Below, piece by piece: positions 6,891-15,907 of a stretch of 64,000 nucleotides of DNA. Position 1 is the first letter of the stretch. Each line of letters starts with the position of its first letter. The notes under the pieces were generated by a model, which saw only the letters and a list, made by a program, of their open reading frames with translations, was not told where the DNA came from and searched no databases. A program made the position numbers and the translations under genes. Origin of the DNA: Clostridia bacterium (GTDB taxonomy: Bacteria; Bacillota; Clostridia; Oscillospirales; Acutalibacteraceae); contig JAFTWE010000014.1 of the NCBI GenBank assembly GCA_017465465.1, positions 48,203 to 112,202 of the forward strand, read 5' to 3'.

Positions 6891-8312
6891 CTATTTCAAG
6901 ATAGAAACAGCATCACTTATTGTTTTTTCGAGTGCTTCTTTTCCGTAGACATCAACCTGTGCTTTGTTTTTTTCTCCGTGGGTAAGACATCCTGCCCCAC
7001 CGATACAACCACCTGTACAAGCCATACCTTCGATAAAGTTTGCATCAAGAACATTTTTACTCTTCTTGAGCAGGGCTGTTTTACAAGCTTCAATACCGTC
7101 ACATACAGCAGGTTTTACCGTAAAATCAATCTTCTGTTCATTAAGAGCCTGAACAACAGCGTCTGAAAGACCGCCTGAACGTGCAAATATTCTGCCAAAA
7201 TATGAAGCGTTGTCAAGAACATCTTCAGAAAGAGCTGTGATATCAACATCTTTACTGTCGAAGAGTGCCTGAAGCTCTTCAAATGTAAGAACTGCATCAA
7301 CATAGGGCTTTACAGTTTCAAGCTGTGCTTCTGCTTTCTTTGCAGTACAGGGACCAATGAAAACAACTTTTGCACCCTCACTTGTTTCCTTGATATACTT
7401 TGCAAGCATTGCCATAGGTGACAGGTTATGTGACACATAAGGCACAAGAGCAGGAAAAGCTGACTTGATATACTGTACAAAAGCAGGACAGCATGAACTT
7501 GTCAAAAATTCTTTTTCGCTGAGTTCTTTTGCTTCGCTCATCGCTACCATATCTGCACCGAGCGCCGCTTCAACAACAGTGAAAAATCCGAGTTCCTTTA
7601 ATCCTGTAATAACCTGACCGAGCTTCGCATAAGTAAACTGGCTTGAAATTGACGGAGCAACCACAGCATAAACCTTATATTTTTCATTATTCTGACTTTT
7701 TTTCAGAATATCAATAACATTTAATATATAAGACTTATCACTTATTGCACCAAACGGGCACTGATATACACAAGCACCGCACTGAATACATTTGTTGTTA
7801 TCAATTGCTGCTGCATTATCATCATTAATTGAAATTGCTTTAACTTTACAAGCAATCTGACACGGACGCTTGTGATTTACAATAGCTGCAAAAGGACAAA
7901 CCTTTGCACACTGACCGCACTCTACACACTTTGACTTATCTATATGTGCAACATGGTTGTGGTCAAAAGAAATTGCACCACGCTTACAAACATCCTCACA
8001 TCTGTGAGCAAGACAGCCACGGCAAGAATCCGTTACCTCATAACCTGCAGCAGGGCATTCATCACAAGCGATATCGATAACCTCAATAACATTTGGGTTT
8101 TCTTTATCACCGCCCATTGCAAGCTTTACACGCTCACCGAGAATTGCGCGTTCTTTATAAACACAGCAGCGCATAGTAGATGTTTTGCCCGGCACAATCT
8201 TCTGCGGAATGTCAAGAAGATTCTGAAGAAGTGTGTCATTCCACGCCTCTTGAGCGACCTGGCGTAAAACCTTATATTTAAGATACTGTACTTTCGTATC
8301 GAATTTCCTCAT
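6891..8312 (-). CDS. [FeFe]-hydrogenase, group B type
   Basis: 473-aa cytoplasmic hydrogenase, expected to make or oxidise H2 with ferredoxin. Cysteine-rich ferredoxin segments lie at about residues 81-110, 129-155 and 175-185. The H-cluster motifs are TSSCCPAFV (271-279), GPCTAKKAEA (320-329) and MACTGGCIGGAGC (430-442). The CCPAF and CTGGC forms, in place of the CCPGW and CPGGC of group A enzymes, point to group B. It is the last gene of the leftward rex-adhE unit, twelve bases after the phosphatase gene. Whether it evolves or consumes H2, and its partner, cannot be told from sequence. Confidence 0.92.
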   Translation of the reverse strand: MRKFDTKVQYLKYKVLRQVAQEAWNDTLLQNLLDIPQKIVPGKTSTMRCCVYKERAILGERVKLAMGGDKENPNVIEVIDIACDECPAAGYEVTDSCRGCLAHRCEDVCKRGAISFDHNHVAHIDKSKCVECGQCAKVCPFAAIVNHKRPCQIACKVKAISINDDNAAAIDNNKCIQCGACVYQCPFGAISDKSYILNVIDILKKSQNNEKYKVYAVVAPSISSQFTYAKLGQVITGLKELGFFTVVEAALGADMVAMSEAKELSEKEFLTSSCCPAFVQYIKSAFPALVPYVSHNLSPMAMLAKYIKETSEGAKVVFIGPCTAKKAEAQLETVKPYVDAVLTFEELQALFDSKDVDITALSEDVLDNASYFGRIFARSGGLSDAVVQALNEQKIDFTVKPAVCDGIEACKTALLKKSKNVLDANFIEGMACTGGCIGGAGCLTHGEKNKAQVDVYGKEALEKTISDAVSILK

Positions 8313-8324
8313 ACTGTCATCTCC

Positions 8325-9497
8325 TTAGAAATAACTTACTTTAATCCTTTTACCCATTTTCTTCAGCGACTTTGAAAGCTCTTCAACGAGATTCATTTTA
8401 ATGTTGAAATTTATGGGCAGGTCGGGGTTCTGATGAGCAGGGTTAATTGCACGACCAACATAAAAGTTGATATCCGTAGCCTCTTCAAACAGAAGACGGC
8501 AAATGAGAGATGCACCGTCTCTTTTAAAGCTCCAATGCTCATAATGCTTGTTTTCGCCGAGATAATCTTCAGCATACTCAACAACTTTATTAACGGTGAT
8601 AACGCCCTCTGTCACAAGGTCAACTCCCTCGAGTTCCGCTGTTGGAGGAACATCGCTCTGCTCAAATATAAGCGATGGCTTGAGAGGTTTTCTCAAGAAT
8701 TTTGCGGCTATCGAGGAAGTTGTTCCTCCGCAAATGATGTGCTTGCCTTCCTTTGAGAAGAAAAGCGACATCATTCTGTCGGCATCGTCACGGTTAGACG
8801 GAGGTCCGAAAAGCATATTCATCGGAACTCTTTTTCTGATTCGTACAACACAAGCCGTTGCGTCATCGCCCGGCTTATGACCGTAAAGCTTATCACACTC
8901 ATCAACAAGCATTGTTGAAAGTGTTTTCGCTGTATATCCTGCAGGAACAAGAGTTTCTATGAAGTCGATTATATCTTCTCTCTTCCAACCGAAGTTGTAT
9001 GACATACCGATTCCTGCGTGAGGGCAACCGTCACTCATCGCAACAAAAACATCGTTTTCCTGCAAATTTATAACAGATTTGAATATCTTTTTGCCGCCGA
9101 TATTCATTTCTGTTTTTGGGTAGTCCCAGTTCTTTTCATCACGGATAATAATCGCATGAGGATTATCGTACTGAATAAGCTCAGCAGTCTGATTATTTTT
9201 AAGATGAATGATTGTGAATGTTGAATAAGCAACTCCTCTTACTGAGCAAACAGGCAGAGTTGCCGCAATGGTTTCAACACATTCTTCAAGTGACAATCCT
9301 TCTGCAAGCATAGTTGAAATAATTTTGGATGTAAGAGTAGAAAGAATACTTGCCTTTACTCCGCTTCCCAAGCCATCCGAAAGAACTATAACCATAGAGT
9401 CATCGCTGGGCTCAACTATATCAACATGGTCTCCGCAAAGCTCTTCACCGTGATGATTTATACTCTTATATCCGATATCAGCACATAAATCATTCAT
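8325..9497 (-). CDS. SpoIIE/PP2C-type serine phosphatase
   Basis: 390 aa with the SpoIIE-family PP2C fold in about residues 20-225: metal-binding LSDGLGSGVKAS near 40, FVAMSDGCPHAG near 152, and GDDATACVVRI near 215. These enzymes remove phosphate from Ser/Thr of regulatory proteins. The C-terminal 150 residues form a second domain I cannot name, with GGTTSS that might bind a nucleotide or cofactor. Its start overlaps the end of the sensory hydrogenase gene by eight bases, so the two are coupled. An APH-like kinase lies three genes upstream; the target protein is unknown. Confidence 0.85.
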   Translation of the reverse strand: MNDLCADIGYKSINHHGEELCGDHVDIVEPSDDSMVIVLSDGLGSGVKASILSTLTSKIISTMLAEGLSLEECVETIAATLPVCSVRGVAYSTFTIIHLKNNQTAELIQYDNPHAIIIRDEKNWDYPKTEMNIGGKKIFKSVINLQENDVFVAMSDGCPHAGIGMSYNFGWKREDIIDFIETLVPAGYTAKTLSTMLVDECDKLYGHKPGDDATACVVRIRKRVPMNMLFGPPSNRDDADRMMSLFFSKEGKHIICGGTTSSIAAKFLRKPLKPSLIFEQSDVPPTAELEGVDLVTEGVITVNKVVEYAEDYLGENKHYEHWSFKRDGASLICRLLFEEATDINFYVGRAINPAHQNPDLPINFNIKMNLVEELSKSLKKMGKRIKVSYF

Positions 9498-11169
9498 TGG
9501 TTATTGACTCCTTCAGCTTTGCAAGAGCGATTTTTGTTTCTGCTGCTGTTTCACCGAGAAGTGAAGCGATTTCCTGAACGATGCGCATCTGCTTTTCAAC
9601 AACCTTATCTGCAACCTCAACGGTCTGTTTGCTGATGTTGTCCTTTCTTTCCTTTGCGTACTGTTCATCCGTTACATCACGCATAATTCCGACAAGAAGT
9701 CTTGAATCACGGTCATATACGATTGTCTGTTCAACGTAACGCTTATATTCTGCAAGGTACACACGCTCATTATGAATTTCCCTGCCAGTGTCTCGGACTT
9801 TCATAAAAGGTGTCGGGTCAAGAATTCTGATAACCTGCGTGCCGAGGACATCAGAAGCATAACGGATATTCATAATCTCTCTTGCAGCATTGTTAATCTG
9901 CTGAACTTCAAGCTGGTCGTTAAGAACAATAAGTCCGTTCGGTGAGCTGTTGACGATTGTATCTGAAAAGCTTTCAGCCTTATCCTTGAGAAAAGGAAGA
10001 CACATGGAGCTTTCTGCTTTACCCTGAATGATAGCAATTGCTTTTTCACGGCAGGTGTTGTAACCGCAGGAACCGCAGTTAAGCTCCTGTGAGGGTTTGA
10101 ATTTGCCCATCTGGCGAAGGACACTGTTAATCTCCTGTTCTGAAGGTACAGGTGAACGCTGTTCGATAAACTCAAAATGCTTTTTCAGCTCTATTGCCTT
10201 CGGCTGAGAAACCTCGAAATCCTTTGCACCTGCATATTTCGTAATAGTGATATAATCCTTTACTGTTTCTGTATGGTGATATTTTTCCATAACGGGACCG
10301 CCCATACAGCTTCCGACACAAGCAGACATCTCAATAAAGCATTTATGGATTTTTCCGCTTTCAATATCCTTGAGAGCTGCGATGCAGTTTTCTACACCGT
10401 CAAGTGCGAGATATGTAAAGCCGGTATTTTCCTGTGCCATTGTTTTAAGCACACCGCCCGTGGTCGGGAAAAATCTTGCACGGGAGCAGATATCATTATC
10501 CATTTCCGGCTCAATTTCTATATTTTCAGATTTCAACCATTCTGTTAATTCTTCAAATGTAAGCACTGCATCCACAATGCCTTCATAATGCTCAGCCTCA
10601 TCTTTTTTGGCAACACAAGGTCCGATAAAAACAGTTTTTGCATTCTGATAACGCTGCTTTATATCGTTACAATGAGCCTGCATAGGAGAAACAACATCAG
10701 CAAGATACTCAAGAGCTGCAGGATAATGCTTCTGAATAAGAAGGTTAATAGAATGGCAACAAGAGGAAATAATTATATCTCTGTCTTCCTCTTTTATCAT
10801 TCTTTCATATTCATTTTTTACAATGGTCGCACCGATTGCAGTTTCCTCAACATCATAAAAGCCCAGCTTTTTAAGGGCTTTTCTCATTGAGTTGATTCCT
10901 GCACCTTCGTAATTAGCAACAAATGAGGGAGCAAGAGAAACAATTACAGGGTCACCTGACTGAAGAAGAACCTTTACTTTTTCGGTCTCATCAACAATTT
11001 CTTTTGCATTCTGGGGACACACAACGAAACACTGACCGCAAAGAATACACTCGTTGCCGATGATGTGTGCCTGATTTCCCGAGAAACGGATTGCCTTTAC
11101 AGGGCAATGGCGAATACATTTATAGCAGTTTTTACAGTTTGATTTTTTTAATGTCAAACAATTTGGCAT
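9490..11169 (-). CDS. hydS: Putative sensory [FeFe]-hydrogenase with PAS domain (HydS-like)
   Basis: 559 aa. An N-terminal 2x[4Fe-4S] ferredoxin domain (CKNCYKCIRHC, CILCGQCFVVC) is followed by a diverged H-cluster domain with SSCCHSI (135), GPCVAKKDEAE (183) and SACVGSCMGGP (282). Next is a four-cysteine Fe-S motif (C365, C368, C373, C390), then a PAS domain at about 400-505 and a helical end. The substituted residues around the H-cluster plus PAS are typical of group C, believed to sense H2 or redox state. In Ruminococcus albus a HydS of this type is encoded beside hydA2. It probably signals through the overlapping phosphatase gene. Confidence 0.88.
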   Translation of the reverse strand: MPNCLTLKKSNCKNCYKCIRHCPVKAIRFSGNQAHIIGNECILCGQCFVVCPQNAKEIVDETEKVKVLLQSGDPVIVSLAPSFVANYEGAGINSMRKALKKLGFYDVEETAIGATIVKNEYERMIKEEDRDIIISSCCHSINLLIQKHYPAALEYLADVVSPMQAHCNDIKQRYQNAKTVFIGPCVAKKDEAEHYEGIVDAVLTFEELTEWLKSENIEIEPEMDNDICSRARFFPTTGGVLKTMAQENTGFTYLALDGVENCIAALKDIESGKIHKCFIEMSACVGSCMGGPVMEKYHHTETVKDYITITKYAGAKDFEVSQPKAIELKKHFEFIEQRSPVPSEQEINSVLRQMGKFKPSQELNCGSCGYNTCREKAIAIIQGKAESSMCLPFLKDKAESFSDTIVNSSPNGLIVLNDQLEVQQINNAAREIMNIRYASDVLGTQVIRILDPTPFMKVRDTGREIHNERVYLAEYKRYVEQTIVYDRDSRLLVGIMRDVTDEQYAKERKDNISKQTVEVADKVVEKQMRIVQEIASLLGETAAETKIALAKLKESITNE

Positions 11170-11175
11170 TATCCG

Positions 11176-11436
11176 TTACTTCCCTTCGTTCTTGATTTTT
11201 TTCAGTACATTCTCCTCAAAAAATTCTTTGAAGCCTTCCTTTGTAACACCGGTATGAATATCATCGTCAATCTGGATGGTAACACCAATGCGGTTACACT
11301 TACCGATGCAGAAACTGCCGGCAAGTGTAACCTCGTCTTCAAGATGATAATCACTGACGGCTTTCTGCAGAAGCTCCACAATTTCGGGAGAACCCTTTAA
11401 GTGGCAGGAGCTGCCTACACAAACCTGAATCAGCAT
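11176..11436 (-). CDS. Thioredoxin-like [2Fe-2S] ferredoxin, copy 2
   Basis: 86-aa stand-alone domain of the thioredoxin-like [2Fe-2S] ferredoxin (NuoE C-terminal) family. The four cluster cysteines are in VCVGSSCHLKG and GSFCIGKCNRIG. Such modules usually carry electrons to or from hydrogenase or NADH-oxidising subunits. It is six bases upstream of the sensory hydrogenase gene and one base downstream of a paralogue. Compared with the paralogue, the segment after the last cysteine is diverged (CNRIGVTIQ against CQQGVCVTV). It may serve HydS as a redox input; this is inference. Confidence 0.85.
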   Translation of the reverse strand: MLIQVCVGSSCHLKGSPEIVELLQKAVSDYHLEDEVTLAGSFCIGKCNRIGVTIQIDDDIHTGVTKEGFKEFFEENVLKKIKNEGK

Positions 11437-11437
11437 A

Positions 11438-11677
11438 TTATACCTTTTCCTTTACGTTCTTATTAAAAAATTCTTCTACTGTTTCGGGAGTAACTGAATA
11501 GAAATTATCATCTACTGTTACACAAACGCCCTGCTGACATTTACCCATACAGAAAGTACCGCCGAGCTCAACCTTATCACCAAGATTGTTTTCCTTGATA
11601 AGATACTGAAGCTGCTCTACTACCTGACGTGAACCCTTGATATGACATGAACTACCAATACATACTGTAACTTTCAT
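11438..11677 (-). CDS. Thioredoxin-like [2Fe-2S] ferredoxin, copy 1
   Basis: 79 aa, same fold as its downstream neighbour, with cluster cysteines in VCIGSSCHIKG and GTFCMGKCQQG plus one extra cysteine in GVCVTV. The two genes are clearly related through their whole length and lie one base apart, so they arose by tandem duplication. Ribosome binding site AAGGAGACG precedes the ATG. It follows the kinase-like gene by 21 bases in the same leftward unit. A likely role is electron transfer among the hydrogenase-related proteins of the operon. Confidence 0.85.
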   Translation of the reverse strand: MKVTVCIGSSCHIKGSRQVVEQLQYLIKENNLGDKVELGGTFCMGKCQQGVCVTVDDNFYSVTPETVEEFFNKNVKEKV

Positions 11678-11698
11678 TATCTTCGTCTCCTTATATAA

Positions 11699-12448
11699 TT
11701 ATTCGTAATCGACAACATCAACCCAAGAAAGAAGGAATTCTCTTTCTTTTTCATTACCTTTAACTGACTGTGATGCAGCTACGATAGGCATCCACTTCTG
11801 AACATACTGCTTAGCTGTGTTGCTCTTTGAACAGAACAAATCAAGATATGTCTTTGCACCGTCAATATCACCGTTAAGCCAGAAGAGAAGGTAAGTTCTT
11901 GCTGCATCGGCTGAAGCGTTACCCTGAGTAGCGTGAGCCCAGTCAAGAATATAAGGTGTGCCGTCTTCTGTGATAATGATGTTTGAGGGGTTAAGGTCGC
12001 CGTGACAAACCTTTTTGTGCTTCGGCATACCTTCAAGACGTGTGTGAAGGTCATAGCGTGTTGTTGCATCAAGCTCGCTCATACCGATTTTTCTGTTCAT
12101 TTTATCCTTAAGCTTATTGAGAAGAGCACATTCCTTTGAGTGAATACCGAGCTGAATGTCAACAAGAAGTCCGATATATTCATCCTTCTTTTCTGCATCC
12201 TCATCCATAAGCTGCTGAAGTGTTTTTCCTTTGATGTACTCTGAAATGATAGCCCATTTGCCGTCAATCATTGTTACTTCAAGAACCTTAGGGATATTAA
12301 GACCTGTTTCTTCAATACGAGCCTGATTGAGAGCCTCGTTGAGAACATCTGCTTTTGAATAATCTTCGTTAAAAACTTTAACGCACTTGTCACCGTCACG
12401 GTAGATAGTTTTGTTATTTCTTACTGCTATTACTCTGTCAAGTTTCAT
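11699..12448 (-). CDS. APH/choline-kinase-fold phosphotransferase
   Basis: 249 aa of the aminoglycoside-phosphotransferase-like kinase fold. The catalytic loop is VCHGDLNPSNIII (HGDxxxxN) and the metal-binding motif is YILDWAHA. The N-lobe has the usual lysine (KCVKVF) and a hinge-like IISEYIKGKTL. Members phosphorylate small molecules or, less often, proteins. It sits between adhE and the ferredoxin genes with gaps of 18 and 21 bases, so it is a member of the redox operon rather than a resistance gene by chance. Its substrate is unknown; a role opposite the SpoIIE-type phosphatase is possible. Confidence 0.82.
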   Translation of the reverse strand: MKLDRVIAVRNNKTIYRDGDKCVKVFNEDYSKADVLNEALNQARIEETGLNIPKVLEVTMIDGKWAIISEYIKGKTLQQLMDEDAEKKDEYIGLLVDIQLGIHSKECALLNKLKDKMNRKIGMSELDATTRYDLHTRLEGMPKHKKVCHGDLNPSNIIITEDGTPYILDWAHATQGNASADAARTYLLFWLNGDIDGAKTYLDLFCSKSNTAKQYVQKWMPIVAASQSVKGNEKEREFLLSWVDVVDYE

Positions 12449-12466
12449 TTCAGGTTCCTCCCTTAA

Positions 12467-15169
12467 TTATGCTTTTTTACCTTTACGGTATGTTACTTTA
12501 ACTTCGTCAACCTTTGCGCCTTCTTCAATATCGGCAGCTGTAGGCATTTTTTTCTCAACAAAGTGCTTGCCGTAGTAAGCATTGAGATACATCTGTTTGA
12601 TTTCACTCATAAGAGGATAACGGGGGTTAGCACCTGTGCACTGGTCATCAAATGCCTGCTCAACCATTTCATCGAGATTGTCAAGGAATACCTTTTCATC
12701 AACACCATAGTCTTTGATTGTTTCCTTGATTCCAACCTTTACTTTAAGCTCATTGATGGCCTTAATGAGATTTTCAAGCTTTTCGCTGTCGTTCTTACCG
12801 CCAAGTCCGAGATAATCTGCAATTTCAGCATAGCGTGCAAGTGTATGAGGATGGTCATACTGGGAGAATGTACCCATCTTTGCAGGAGCTTCACTTGCAT
12901 TGAAACGAAGAACTTCTTCAATCATAAGTGCGTTTGCAACACCGTGAGGAAGGTGATGGAAAGCACCGAGCTTGTGTGCCATTGAGTGACAAACGCCAAG
13001 GAATGCATTTGCGAAAGCCATACCTGCCATTGTTGCGGCATTTGCCATTTTTTCTCTTGCTTCAACATCTGTCTGACCGTTTTCATATGCACGGGGAAGA
13101 TACTTGAAGATGTTTTTAAGTGCCTGAAGTGCAAGACCGTCTGTGTAATCTGTTGCAAGCATTGCGACATAAGCTTCAACTGCGTGTGTTACTGCGTCAA
13201 TACCTGATGCAGCTGTAAGTCCCTTGGGAGCTGACATATGGAAATCCGTATCAATAATTGCCATGTTGGGAAGAAGCTCATAGTCAGCAAGAGGATACTT
13301 AACACCTGTTGCTTCGTCTGTGATAACTGCGAAAGGTGTAACTTCAGAGCCTGTACCTGCTGATGTGGGAACTGCAATGAAATATGCCTTTTCACCCATC
13401 TTGGGGAATGTGTAAACTCTCTTACGGATATCAATGAATCTCATTGCCATATCCATAAAGTCTGCATCGGGATGCTCATACATAACCCACATAATCTTTG
13501 CTGCGTCCATTGCAGAACCGCCGCCGAGTGCAATGATTGTATCTGGCTTGAATGCTGCCATCTGTGCAGCGCCTTCCTTAGCGTTGCCGAGTGTGGGGTC
13601 AGGCTGAACATTGAAGAATGTTGTGTGAGCAATGCCCATTTCGTCAAGCTTATCAGTAATAGGCTTGGTGTAGCCGTTTTCATAAAGGAATGTATCTGTT
13701 ACGATAAATGCTTTCTTTGAACCGCGGACTGTGCGAAGCTCATCAAGAGCAACAGGCAAGCATCCTTTCTTGATATATACCTTTTCAGGTGCACGGAACC
13801 AAAGCATATTTTCCCTTCTTTCTGCTACTGTCTTGATGTTGATAAGGTGTTTTACACCAACATTTTCTGATACTGAGTTACCGCCCCATGAACCGCAACC
13901 GAGTGTGAGTGACGGAGCAAGCTTAAAGTTATAAAGGTCACCGATACCGCCGTGTGATGAAGGTGTGTTAACAAGAATACGGCAGGTCTTCATTCTTGCA
14001 GCAAATTCGTTGATTTTTCCTGTTTCTGTTACTTCATTGAGGTAAACAGAAGATGTATGGCCGTAACCGCCGTCAGCAACAAGCTGTTCCGCTTTGTCAA
14101 GTGCATCTGAAAAAGATGTTGCTTTGTACATTGCAAGAACAGGAGAAAGCTTTTCGTGTGCAAATTCTTCGCTGATGTCAACGCTTTCAACTTCACCTAT
14201 AAGAATCTTTGTTCCTTCCGGAACTGTTACGCCTGAAAGCTCTGCAATTTTTGCTGCAGGCTGACCAACGATTTTTGCATTAAGAGCACCATTGATAATG
14301 ATTGTCTTTCTTACCTTTTCTGTTTCTGCAGGATCAAGGAAGTAGCAACCACGTGTTGCAAACTCAGATTTTACTGCATCGTAAATGCTTTCGAGAACTA
14401 TAACTGACTGCTCTGAAGCACATATCATACCGTTATCGAATGTCTTTGAGTGAATGATTGAGTTGACTGCAAGAAGAATATCTGCACTGTCATCAATGAT
14501 TGCAGGTGTATTACCCGCGCCAACGCCGAGAGCCGGTTTACCGCTTGAATAAGCAGCTTTAACCATACCGGGACCACCTGTTGCAAGGATGATATCTGCT
14601 TCTTTCATAACCGTATTTGTCATTTCAAGAGAAGGAACATCAATCCAATCAATAATTCCTTCGGGAGCGCCTGCTGCTACTGCTGCTTCAAGAACAAGCT
14701 TTGCTGCAGCGATTGTGCAACCCTTTGCTCTGGGGTGAGGAGAAATGATAATAGCATTACGTGTCTTAAGAGCAAGTAAGCACTTGAAAATTGCTGTTGA
14801 TGTGGGATTAGTTGTAGGAATAACTGCAGCAACAACACCGATAGGCTCTGCAACCTTTTTAATACCGAATGCCTTGTCTTCTTCAATAATGCCACAGGTT
14901 TTTGTTTCCTTGTATGCATTGTAAATATATTCAGCAGCATAGTTGTTTTTGATAACCTTATCTTCAACTATACCCATTCCTGTTTCTTCTACTGCCATCT
15001 TAGCAAGTGATATTCTTGCCTTGTTTGCTGCAGAAGCTGCTGCAAGGAAAATTTTGTCTACCTGCTCCTGAGTGTAGGTAGCGAACTTCTTCTGAGCTTC
15101 TCTTGTTTTAGCGATAGCCTCCTGAAGCGTTTCAACGCTATCTACAATTGCGTAATTTTTAGTTTCCAT
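12467..15169 (-). CDS. adhE: Bifunctional acetaldehyde-CoA/alcohol dehydrogenase AdhE
   Basis: 900-aa two-domain enzyme that reduces acetyl-CoA to acetaldehyde and then ethanol, oxidising two NADH. Residues 1-440 are the aldehyde dehydrogenase half, with catalytic Cys in GMICASEQ (C250). Residues about 460-870 are the iron-dependent alcohol dehydrogenase half, with GGGSAMDAAK and the metal-binding His run in GVCHSMAHKLGAFHHLPHG. Length and order match the family. Ribosome binding site TAGGAGG precedes the ATG. It is the second gene after rex, 32 bases downstream, and should be repressed by Rex when NADH is low. AdhE of this type usually assembles into spirosome filaments. Confidence 0.97.
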   Translation of the reverse strand: METKNYAIVDSVETLQEAIAKTREAQKKFATYTQEQVDKIFLAAASAANKARISLAKMAVEETGMGIVEDKVIKNNYAAEYIYNAYKETKTCGIIEEDKAFGIKKVAEPIGVVAAVIPTTNPTSTAIFKCLLALKTRNAIIISPHPRAKGCTIAAAKLVLEAAVAAGAPEGIIDWIDVPSLEMTNTVMKEADIILATGGPGMVKAAYSSGKPALGVGAGNTPAIIDDSADILLAVNSIIHSKTFDNGMICASEQSVIVLESIYDAVKSEFATRGCYFLDPAETEKVRKTIIINGALNAKIVGQPAAKIAELSGVTVPEGTKILIGEVESVDISEEFAHEKLSPVLAMYKATSFSDALDKAEQLVADGGYGHTSSVYLNEVTETGKINEFAARMKTCRILVNTPSSHGGIGDLYNFKLAPSLTLGCGSWGGNSVSENVGVKHLINIKTVAERRENMLWFRAPEKVYIKKGCLPVALDELRTVRGSKKAFIVTDTFLYENGYTKPITDKLDEMGIAHTTFFNVQPDPTLGNAKEGAAQMAAFKPDTIIALGGGSAMDAAKIMWVMYEHPDADFMDMAMRFIDIRKRVYTFPKMGEKAYFIAVPTSAGTGSEVTPFAVITDEATGVKYPLADYELLPNMAIIDTDFHMSAPKGLTAASGIDAVTHAVEAYVAMLATDYTDGLALQALKNIFKYLPRAYENGQTDVEAREKMANAATMAGMAFANAFLGVCHSMAHKLGAFHHLPHGVANALMIEEVLRFNASEAPAKMGTFSQYDHPHTLARYAEIADYLGLGGKNDSEKLENLIKAINELKVKVGIKETIKDYGVDEKVFLDNLDEMVEQAFDDQCTGANPRYPLMSEIKQMYLNAYYGKHFVEKKMPTAADIEEGAKVDEVKVTYRKGKKA

Positions 15170-15201
15170 TTGTATCCTCCTAAAAAATTATTTACTTAAT
15201 C

Positions 15202-15819
15202 TTATTTAATCTGATTATTCAAATACGCTAATGAAAGCGCCAGATTTTCATTTTCAAGAATTACCCCGTCAGGTACATTCAATTTGCAAGGTGCAAAATT
15301 CAGTATTGCCACAATTCCGCATTGCACCATTTTGTCACATACTGCCTGGGCTGAACCTGCACCGACTGTGATGATACCGAGCTGTATATTGTTATCTTTG
15401 CAAAAATCATCAAACTCATTTATAGGCTTGACTTTGATTTTACCGGTTATGCTTATTTCCTTGTCGTTGCTGTCAAAGGCTGCTGCAATTTTAATGCCGA
15501 ATTTATCAAATTCATCATAATCAAGAAGCGCTTTACCAAGCTTTCCTGCACCTACTAAAACGGCAAGGGCGTAGTTATTACAACCAAGACTGTTTTCAAG
15601 ATTTTCAACAAGCTCTGATGTAAGATAACCAAGCTTCGGTTTTCCTGTACCGCTGATTGATGCAAGGTCCTTTCTGACCTGAACTTCGCCAAGCGAGAGT
15701 TTTCGTGCTATGGTTGTTGCTGATATATATTCATATCGCTCCCCCGGTAATTCTTTAAGCAACTCTAAATATATCGGTATTCTGCTGAGTGTTGCTTTTG
15801 AAATACCATTTTTACACAT
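15202..15819 (-). CDS. rex: Redox-sensing transcriptional repressor Rex
   Basis: Rex, 205 aa: an N-terminal winged helix at about 10-75 (ISKATLSRIPIYLELLKEL, SLGEVQVRKDLASISGTGKPKLGY) and a Rossmann domain with the NADH-binding VGAGKLGKALL. It represses fermentation genes when NADH/NAD+ is low and lets go when NADH binds. I chose the ATG at 15819 because GGGAGG lies seven bases before it; a frame from 15843 is longer but has no such site. A Rex box overlaps its own -10, so the whole leftward operon is probably autoregulated. Confidence 0.95.
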   Translation of the reverse strand: MCKNGISKATLSRIPIYLELLKELPGERYEYISATTIARKLSLGEVQVRKDLASISGTGKPKLGYLTSELVENLENSLGCNNYALAVLVGAGKLGKALLDYDEFDKFGIKIAAAFDSNDKEISITGKIKVKPINEFDDFCKDNNIQLGIITVGAGSAQAVCDKMVQCGIVAILNFAPCKLNVPDGVILENENLALSLAYLNNQIK

Positions 15820-15842
15820 AAGAAAACCTCCCTCGTCTGACA

Positions 15843-15879
15843 TCGTTAATATTTTAACAACATATTCGTTTTTTGGGAA
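15843..15879 (-). promoter_or_regulatory. rex-adhE promoter with overlapping Rex operator
   Basis: Minus-strand TTCCCA (15879-15874), 17-base spacer, TAAAAT (15856-15851). The -10 is inside TCGTTAATATTTTAACAA at 15843-15860, which matches the Rex consensus TTGTTAA-N4-TTAACAA at all but one position. Binding here would block polymerase directly. Confidence 0.8.
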
Positions 15880-15907
15880 TTCTTAAAATATATAATCAGT
15901 ATTATCA

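Noticed and set aside
11699..12448. Aminoglycoside resistance gene
   Set aside because: The kinase fold matches, but it is embedded in a Rex-controlled redox operon with short gaps on both sides, so a resistance role is unlikely.
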